Below are positions 48,185 to 53,683 of a stretch of DNA of 53,683 nt, one piece after another. Position 1 is the stretch's first letter; every line of letters begins with the position of its first letter. The translations under genes and the position numbers were made by a program. Source of the stretch: JANWLD01 sp036278875 (GTDB taxonomy: Bacteria; Patescibacteriota; Saccharimonadia; Saccharimonadales; 2-12-FULL-41-12); the NCBI GenBank assembly GCA_036278875.1, contig DASUKF010000016.1, positions 1 through 53,683 of the forward strand. Direction: 5' to 3'. Below the pieces are notes generated by a model. That model was not told where the DNA came from. It was given only the letters and a program-made list of their open reading frames with translations, and ran no database searches.

Positions 48185-49396
48185 TTATCCGACGTTCTGG
48201 CTGAAGCTGGCTATCGGTCCCATGACGCTGACGGCGATAAGCCCGACTACGCTGCCGAGGACTATTATCATAACCGGCTCGATTATCGAGCTCAGGCCGT
48301 CGATGACAACATCTACCTCTTCTTCGTAAAAATCGGCTACTTTCACCAGTATCGTTTCTATCTCGCCGGTCTCTTCGCCTATAGCCAGCATCTGTGAAAC
48401 TATGGGAGGAAAGTATTTGCTATGGCTTAACGGTTCGGACAATTGCTTGCCGTTCTTTACCGCTTTGGCCGCTTCTGCCAGTTCTTTTTCTATGACCTTG
48501 TTTCCGATAGCGTCGCCGGTTACTGCCAGGGCATCAAGTACGGCTACGCCGGCGGCCATGAGCGACGCAAAGGTCCGGGCGAACCGGGCCAGCGCTATCT
48601 TGATGATTATGTTTTTTAGTATGGGTGTATTCAGAAGGAAAAGGTGGAAATTATATTTGCCTTTGGGCGTCTTTATATATCTTCTTAACAGGAATATGCC
48701 AAGTACGGTGCCGCCGACTATGATTAAGGCGTTGCTGCGCATAAAATCACTGACTCCCAGCAGAGCTTGCGTATACACCGGCAGTTTGGCGTCCGGACCG
48801 CCCAGGTCATGCAGAAGTTTGGCAATCTTGGGGATGATGAATATCATGATTCCGAAGAACGCGACTATGGTTATGCTGAATATTACCGAAGGATAAGCCA
48901 TGGCGCTTTTTATTTTCTTGCGCATGCTGGAATCTTTTTCCAGCTGGTAGGCCAGGCGCTTCAGTATATCTTCCAGTATTCCGCCGGCTTCTCCGGCGCG
49001 CACCATGTTCACATAGATATCGTTGAAGACATCCGGGTGCTTGCTGAGTGCGTCCGCCATGTTCATACCGCCTTCTATGTCATGGGCTACCGAAGCTATG
49101 ACCTCATTGAAATATTTGTTGCTGGTCTGGCTCTGAAGCGTAGTAAGCGAGCGGTTAAGAGGGACCCCCGCCGAAAGCATGGTAGATAACTGGCGGGTAA
49201 AGACCACCATATCCTTGATCCGGGCCTTGCCGGTAGTCAGCCGGAAGAACTGGCTCTTTTCTTTGACTTCTTTAAGTGAGATAGGATGTATGTCCTGATG
49301 TATGAGCGCCGCGTGGGCTGCTTCCTTGCTGGAAGCTTCCACCGTACCCGACAGAGCTTTTCCTTCTTTTGTGGCGGTATATTCGAACTTAGCCAT
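48185..49396 (-). CDS. pilC: Type IV pilus inner-membrane platform protein PilC
   Basis: 403 residues. MAKFEYTATKEGKALSGTVE is the family start. Two T2SSF domains follow, with FTRQLSTMLSAGVPLNRSL and the matched RFARTFASLMAAGVAVLDAL, plus three membrane helices. The C-terminus has IEPVMIIVLGSVVGLIAVSV. It connects PilB with pilin insertion. The first base of its coding strand overlaps the last base of pilB. Confidence 0.96.
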   Translation of the reverse strand: MAKFEYTATKEGKALSGTVEASSKEAAHAALIHQDIHPISLKEVKEKSQFFRLTTGKARIKDMVVFTRQLSTMLSAGVPLNRSLTTLQSQTSNKYFNEVIASVAHDIEGGMNMADALSKHPDVFNDIYVNMVRAGEAGGILEDILKRLAYQLEKDSSMRKKIKSAMAYPSVIFSITIVAFFGIMIFIIPKIAKLLHDLGGPDAKLPVYTQALLGVSDFMRSNALIIVGGTVLGIFLLRRYIKTPKGKYNFHLFLLNTPILKNIIIKIALARFARTFASLMAAGVAVLDALAVTGDAIGNKVIEKELAEAAKAVKNGKQLSEPLSHSKYFPPIVSQMLAIGEETGEIETILVKVADFYEEEVDVVIDGLSSIIEPVMIIVLGSVVGLIAVSVMGPIASFSQNVG

Positions 49397-51213
49397 CAGT
49401 CCTCGCTAGTTACCCTTAATATCTCTTCTATACTGGTCTGGCCGCGCAAAGCCTTTATGAACCCGTCCGTCTGCATAGTAACCATGCCTTTCACTACGGC
49501 CTCGTCCTGGATTTCCTCGCTGGTACCGTTGCCGACTATAAGTTTCTGGACCTCGTTGTCATTAGGCAGTACCTCATAGATTCCCATGCGCCCTTTATAG
49601 CCGCTGTGGCCGCATACTTCGCAGCCGTTCTTACCGTGTCGCCATAAGCGGGTTATCTTTTCCGGTGTGCTTGAAAGTTCACTGGTGGACGCACCTTTCT
49701 TGCCGGCATTATCCTTGCCGATTCCGCCGTCCAGAGCCATCTTTTCGAGCTCATGGACTTTTTTCATATCAGCCGGGTTATCGGTGTGAAAAATCTCGCC
49801 GATTTTCTTGAGCTCGGTCGCATCCGGCGTGTAAGATTCACGGCAGTCCACACATAGTCTCCTGACCAGGCGCTGTCCCACCACGGCACGCACCGTACTT
49901 GCTATCAAAAACGGCTCTATGGACATGTCCAGCAGGCGGGGCAGGCAGGTAGCGGCGTTGTTGGTATGCAGGGTTGCGAACACCAAATGTCCGGTCAGCG
50001 CGGCCTGGACGCCCAGCTCGGCGGTTTCGCTGTCGCGTATCTCTCCTACCATTATTATGTTCGGATCCTGCCGGAGCATGGCCCGCAGACCGGTAGCGAA
50101 AGTCATACCGGCCTTAGGGTTGACCTGGGTCTGGTTGGCCCCGGGAATCTTATACTCCACAGGATCTTCGATGGTGGATATATTCACCGACGGACGATTG
50201 AGGATGCTTAAGATGCTGAAAAGGCTGGTCGATTTGCCGGAACCGGTCGGCCCGGTGACCAGTATCATGCCGTGCGGCTGCAATATAGCGTCGTTTATCG
50301 TTTTCAGCGAAGGGCCCCAATAGCCCAATTCTTCGAGGGTAGCCGGGCGGCTTGATTCGGATAGTATTCGCATCACCACCTTTTCGCCGTCGGTTATCGG
50401 CAGGGTTGATACGCGCAGGGCATAGACACTGCTTCCCACCTGTATCTTGAACCTGCCGTCCTGCGGTACGCGCCGCTCGTCTATCTTAAGGTTACTGAGT
50501 ATCTTGATACGGCTGACCAGGGAACTTAAGACCTTCTTGGGCAGTTTGTTGGCTTCTTTCAGTACGCCGTCGATGCGGTATCTGACCAGCACGTGGTTTT
50601 CTCTAGGCTCTATATGTATGTCGCTGGCGCCCGATTTCACAGCGTATTCAATAACCAGGTTCACCGTCTGGGCGATCGGCGAATCCTCGGCTACGTCTTC
50701 CTCGCTGACTTCCTCGGAAGCTTCTTCGGCTTCCACATCCTCGGTGGTGAGTACTTTGGTAAGTTCATCTCCGGCGTCGTCCCCCCGGTATTGGTCAAGA
50801 GCTTTTTCTATAACCGAAGACGGCGCTATATGGACTTTTATATCGGCTCCCAGCTGTTTCTGAAGCAGGCTCAGGCCCTGGATATCGTCGGGGTTTTCCA
50901 TGGCCAGCAGTTTGGTTCCGTCCTCTTTGACGCCGAAAAGTACAGCCTTGTACTGCTTGGCTATCTTTTCCGGGACCAAAGTCAGTACTTCTCGTTTTAT
51001 CTCTTTGGGGTTTAAATCGATAAAGGGTACGTCAACTTCTTTAGCATATAATTTGGTCAGGTCTTTTTCAGTGGTTATGCCGTTGGCTATGACCACTTCC
51101 TGCAGGGTCTTATTGTCAGCTTTCTTCTGTTCCTGGAGCGGCTTCAGCTGCGGTGCGGTGGCCTTGCCCGCATCAATCAATAATTTTTCCACCAGAGAAT
51201 CTGATATGTGCAT
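49396..51213 (-). CDS. pilB: Type IV pilus extension ATPase PilB
   Basis: 605 residues. An N-terminal MshEN-type domain is followed by an acidic linker (EDVEAEEASEEVSEEDVAED). The ATPase has Walker A GPTGSGKST, the Asp box, HLVFATLHTNNA, and Walker B IIMVGEIRDSETAELGVQAA. Two CxxC pairs (LCVDC and CEVCGHSGYKGRMGIYE) form the zinc site. It powers pilus extension. No retraction ATPase pilT or prepilin peptidase pilD follows in this cluster. Confidence 0.96.
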   Translation of the reverse strand: MHISDSLVEKLLIDAGKATAPQLKPLQEQKKADNKTLQEVVIANGITTEKDLTKLYAKEVDVPFIDLNPKEIKREVLTLVPEKIAKQYKAVLFGVKEDGTKLLAMENPDDIQGLSLLQKQLGADIKVHIAPSSVIEKALDQYRGDDAGDELTKVLTTEDVEAEEASEEVSEEDVAEDSPIAQTVNLVIEYAVKSGASDIHIEPRENHVLVRYRIDGVLKEANKLPKKVLSSLVSRIKILSNLKIDERRVPQDGRFKIQVGSSVYALRVSTLPITDGEKVVMRILSESSRPATLEELGYWGPSLKTINDAILQPHGMILVTGPTGSGKSTSLFSILSILNRPSVNISTIEDPVEYKIPGANQTQVNPKAGMTFATGLRAMLRQDPNIIMVGEIRDSETAELGVQAALTGHLVFATLHTNNAATCLPRLLDMSIEPFLIASTVRAVVGQRLVRRLCVDCRESYTPDATELKKIGEIFHTDNPADMKKVHELEKMALDGGIGKDNAGKKGASTSELSSTPEKITRLWRHGKNGCEVCGHSGYKGRMGIYEVLPNDNEVQKLIVGNGTSEEIQDEAVVKGMVTMQTDGFIKALRGQTSIEEILRVTSED

Positions 51214-51404
51214 AGGTCGTTATTTCGCCTCGTTTTTTGCCTGTTGTTTTTGGTTTCGTGCAGCAGTCATAAAATTGCTCCCCACCCTTAAAGGGAGTAG
51301 AAGTATAGACTGAATTATACAATAAATAACCATAACCGGCTATCTAAAAGCAACAAAAACATAAGCTATAAAATGTTATACTGAAAAAATCTAAGAACGG
51401 GACT

Positions 51405-51413
51405 AAAGGAGGG
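51405..51413 (+). promoter_or_regulatory. Shine-Dalgarno that fixes the recA TTG start
   Basis: AAAGGAGGG, a near-perfect anti-16S match, ends 4 bases before the TTG. TATACT at 51377-51382 is the likely -10 box. The 204 bases between pilB and recA also hold a minus-strand TATAAT (51314-51319) for pilB and a CCCTTTAAGGG palindrome. Confidence 0.75.
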
Positions 51414-51417
51414 TCAG

Positions 51418-52434
51418 TTGGCAGAGGCTAAAAAAACAGGTGGGGCAGAAAAAGAGGGCAAGACAAAGGCATTGGGACTCGCGCTGGAAACCATAGAAAA
51501 ACAGTTCGGCAAAGGCTCGATAATGAAACTGGGCGAAGCTCATAAGACGAATGTGGAAACCATACCCACGGGAAGCCTGAGCCTGGATATAGCCCTGGGC
51601 GGCGGCATCCCCAAAGGCAGGGTCATAGAGATATACGGCCCGGAAAGTTCCGGCAAGACTACCTTGACGCTCCATGCCATTGCGGAAATCCAGAAGCAGG
51701 GCGGTACGGCGGCTTTCATCGACGCGGAGCATGCGCTTGACCCGGCCTACGCCAAGAAACTGGGCGTGGATATAGATAATCTGCTGATATCTCAACCCGA
51801 CAACGGCGAGCAGGCGCTGGAAATAGCCGAAACCCTGGTACGTTCCAATGCCGTGGATCTGGTGGTAATAGACTCCGTGGCCGCTTTGGTACCGCGCGCT
51901 GAGATAGAAGGCGACATGGGCGATTCGCACATGGGGCTCCAGGCCCGCCTGATGAGCCAGGCCCTCAGGAAACTTACCGGCGTAATCAACCGCTCGCATG
52001 CCACCGTCGTATTCATCAACCAGATACGTATGAAAATCGGTGTAATGTTCGGCAATCCCGAAACTACGACCGGCGGCAACGCATTGAAGTTTTATTCCTC
52101 TGTACGTATGGATATACGGCGCATATCGCAGATAAAACAGGGCGACAGCATCATCGGCAACCGCGCCCGGGTCAAAGTGGTCAAAAACAAGATTGCACCG
52201 CCGTTCAGACAGGCTGAGTTCGACATCATGTATAACAAGGGAATATCAAAAAGCGGCGATTTGCTTGATCTGGCCGTAGACTACGAAATAGTCGAGAAAA
52301 GCGGTGCCTGGTTCGCTTATAACGGCGAGAAGATAGGCCAGGGGCGGGAAGCTGCCAAGCAGGCCCTGGAAGACAATCCCAAGCTTATGGACGAACTGAC
52401 CGACAAGGTTCGCGAGGTGGCCGCCAAAGAATAA
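51418..52434 (+). CDS. recA: Recombinase RecA
   Basis: 338 residues starting at a TTG with a strong Shine-Dalgarno. Walker A GPESSGKTT (74-82), AAFIDAEHALDPAYAKKLGV, LLISQPDNGEQALEIAE, VVIDSVAALVPRAEIEGDMG and the L2 loop NPETTTGGNALKFYSSVRMD are all present. It drives strand exchange and LexA-type autocleavage. The C-terminal acidic tail is short. recX lies downstream, separated by two membrane-protein genes. Confidence 0.98.
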   Translation: MAEAKKTGGAEKEGKTKALGLALETIEKQFGKGSIMKLGEAHKTNVETIPTGSLSLDIALGGGIPKGRVIEIYGPESSGKTTLTLHAIAEIQKQGGTAAFIDAEHALDPAYAKKLGVDIDNLLISQPDNGEQALEIAETLVRSNAVDLVVIDSVAALVPRAEIEGDMGDSHMGLQARLMSQALRKLTGVINRSHATVVFINQIRMKIGVMFGNPETTTGGNALKFYSSVRMDIRRISQIKQGDSIIGNRARVKVVKNKIAPPFRQAEFDIMYNKGISKSGDLLDLAVDYEIVEKSGAWFAYNGEKIGQGREAAKQALEDNPKLMDELTDKVREVAAKE

Positions 52435-52437
52435 GTT

Positions 52438-52749
52438 ATGAAAAAAATACTGCTAATATCTCTAATTGCAGGGTTACTTTTGGGGACTTTTCAGATATTT
52501 ATCGTAAGGAAAGATTCTAGAAAATTACCAAATTCAAATATAGATTGCAGTTTAGCTTTCAGTGCCGATTGCGGCATAAGCAGGATAACTTCCCAGCGCG
52601 GTTTTCCTCTCAGCGTTGATGGGGAAAGTTATCCAACCGCACTTAACTCTCAGTATATTATTAACTTTTTCATCTTTACTTTAGGTGTACCGCTGGTTGC
52701 TTTAGTGGGGTATAAGCTAGTATCTAAAAGTACGATTAAGAATAAATGA
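52438..52749 (+). CDS. Small two-helix membrane protein
   Basis: 103 residues. One helix at 3-20 (possibly a signal anchor), an extracytoplasmic loop of about 45 residues with two cysteines about 10 residues apart (DCSLAFSADC), and a second helix near 73-92 with a basic tail. The family is unknown to me. It starts 3 bases after recA and overlaps the next gene by 4 (ATGA). Confidence 0.65.
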   Translation: MKKILLISLIAGLLLGTFQIFIVRKDSRKLPNSNIDCSLAFSADCGISRITSQRGFPLSVDGESYPTALNSQYIINFFIFTLGVPLVALVGYKLVSKSTIKNK

Positions 52750-53195
52750 CGGCGACGAACCACGCATTAAGCGGAGCTTTGATAGGATTGAGTGTTACTA
52801 ATCCGGTTATCGGATTGCCGCTGGCTTTAGCTTCACACTTCGTATTGGATGCTGTTCCGCACTTCGGCATAAAATTTTACGAAAGCGAAAAGAAGCGGCG
52901 GTTATTTCATAGATATCTGTTCATAGACGCGAGTCTTTTAGCTGTAGTCATATTATCTTTATACCTGGCCGGTGCAGGCTGGCTGGTATTTGCCTGTCTG
53001 TTTCTGGCCGGATGCCCGGATTTCGTCCAAGCTTATAAGTATCTTTTTAAGCCCAAGTTCAGGAAGAAACCGACGCACGAGCATTGGTTTACCCGATTCC
53101 ATAAGAACATACAGAAGAGCGAAACCGAGAAGGGCATATTCGTAGAAATCCCTTTGGCTATGATCTTCGTATTTGCCATAGCTCATCTGTTATGA
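52746..53195 (+). CDS. Membrane-bound metal-dependent hydrolase-like protein
   Basis: 149 residues. MTATNHALSGALIGLSVTNP, then LPLALASHFVLDAVPHFG, has the NH...H...LD..PH pattern of YdjM/DUF457-type membrane hydrolases. Three helices are predicted, and THEHWFTRFHKNIQ adds more histidines. The substrate is unknown. The recX start overlaps its stop codon by 4 bases. Confidence 0.6.
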   Translation: MTATNHALSGALIGLSVTNPVIGLPLALASHFVLDAVPHFGIKFYESEKKRRLFHRYLFIDASLLAVVILSLYLAGAGWLVFACLFLAGCPDFVQAYKYLFKPKFRKKPTHEHWFTRFHKNIQKSETEKGIFVEIPLAMIFVFAIAHLL

Positions 53196-53683
53196 AAATA
53201 ACCGACATAAAACAGCAGGTTAAACGCAAGGACCGATATTCCATATTCATCGACGGCAAATATTCTTTTGCGCTGAGCGAAAGCGGCCTGCTTGAAAGCG
53301 GATTAAAGATAGGCCGGGAGTTGTCCGACGCTGAACTTGCCGAACTCAAAGAAGTTTCATCTGAAGATAAGGCGATTTACAGAGTACTTGATTTGATTGC
53401 CCGGCGGGCACGAAGCGAAGGCGAAATACGCGATTATCTAAGGCGCAAAAAATACGGTGATGAAGCTGTGAAAAAAATACTCAACACGTTAAGTAATAAG
53501 GGATATATAAACGATGAGGCCTTTGCCCGCTCGTGGGTAGAGAACCGCCGGCTTCTAAAACCGACCAGCCGCAGGAAGCTGGTTTTGGAACTGCGGCAGA
53601 AGAGAATAAGCGATGAGATAATATCCGCTGTTATGGATAGCGAACCGGCGGACGAACGAGAAGTCTTAAAAGAACTTATTGCC
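53192..53683 (+). CDS. recX: Regulatory protein RecX (3' truncated by the window)
   Basis: 164 codons are visible, with no stop before the edge. It begins MKITDIKQQVKRKDRYSIFI. The three-helix RecX repeats follow: LDLIARRARSEGEIRDYLRR, KKYGDEAVKKILNTLSNKGY, INDEAFARSWVENRRLLKPT, SRRKLVLELRQKRISDEIIS. RecX inhibits or modulates RecA filaments, consistent with recA 0.8 kb upstream. Confidence 0.9.
   Translation, partial: MKITDIKQQVKRKDRYSIFIDGKYSFALSESGLLESGLKIGRELSDAELAELKEVSSEDKAIYRVLDLIARRARSEGEIRDYLRRKKYGDEAVKKILNTLSNKGYINDEAFARSWVENRRLLKPTSRRKLVLELRQKRISDEIISAVMDSEPADEREVLKELIA

Overview
The window looks like a chromosomal piece of a Candidate Phyla Radiation (Patescibacteria) genome, most likely a Saccharibacteria (TM7) relative. 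There is no rRNA to prove this. The inference rests on gene content: a dense, mostly single-copy housekeeping set; a minimal tilS and a short hrcA; a phosphoketolase with an acetyl-CoA synthetase as the only visible carbon metabolism; a full type IV pilus assembly locus; VKOR, SemiSWEET and DUF5684 membrane proteins; and many short lineage-specific proteins. TGA is used as a stop (for example hrcA and grpE), so this is not one of the UGA-glycine CPR lineages. No CRISPR array, IS element, transposase or phage gene is visible.

Layout. 1-9.3 kb: lineage-specific proteins, a flavin reductase/ArsR pair, a HAD-like protein, an orphan prepilin-like protein and an MFS exporter. 9.3-11.4 kb: an RRM RNA-binding protein, a 27-codon small ORF behind a consensus promoter, a TRIC/UPF0126 channel, tRNA-Met(CAT), and a NUDIX gene. 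11.4-16 kb (minus strand): a phosphoketolase carrying an extra C-terminal CoA-binding domain, followed 3 bases later by acetyl-CoA synthetase. 16-23.9 kb: tilS, ftsH, murJ, lepA, a guanylate kinase-family gene and unknowns. 23.9-30.1 kb: the HrcA/CIRCE heat-shock region (hrcA, grpE, sugar transferase, dnaK, VKOR, SemiSWEET, dnaJ, a 38-residue membrane microprotein). 30.1-33.4 kb: ATP-grasp ligase, retropepsin-like RimB-type peptidase, RimK-type ATP-grasp ligase, DUF192 and a membrane protein. 33.4-36 kb: a disordered protein, tRNA-Lys(TTT) with a broken duplicate of its 3' half, and two unknown genes. 36-42.4 kb: an ABC exporter pair, yebC, a PiT phosphate transporter, ruvC-ruvA-ruvB and a PH-domain protein. 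42.4-51.2 kb (minus strand): pilB, pilC, major pilin, three minor pilins, pilM, pilN, pilO and one small membrane gene. 51.4 kb to the end: recA, two membrane proteins and a partial recX.

The most general signal is architectural. Many genes have a TATAAT-like -10 hexamer ending only 6-12 bases before the start codon and no Shine-Dalgarno sequence, which predicts leaderless or nearly leaderless mRNAs with one promoter per gene. A smaller set (recA, major pilin, the 27-codon ORF, the RRM gene, the gene at 5780) has a leader with a clear Shine-Dalgarno. The most unusual local features are the phosphoketolase/CoA-binding fusion, the two-ligase plus peptidase cassette, and the tRNA-Lys 3'-half duplicate interrupted in its T-loop by about 86 bases of consecutive small hairpins.
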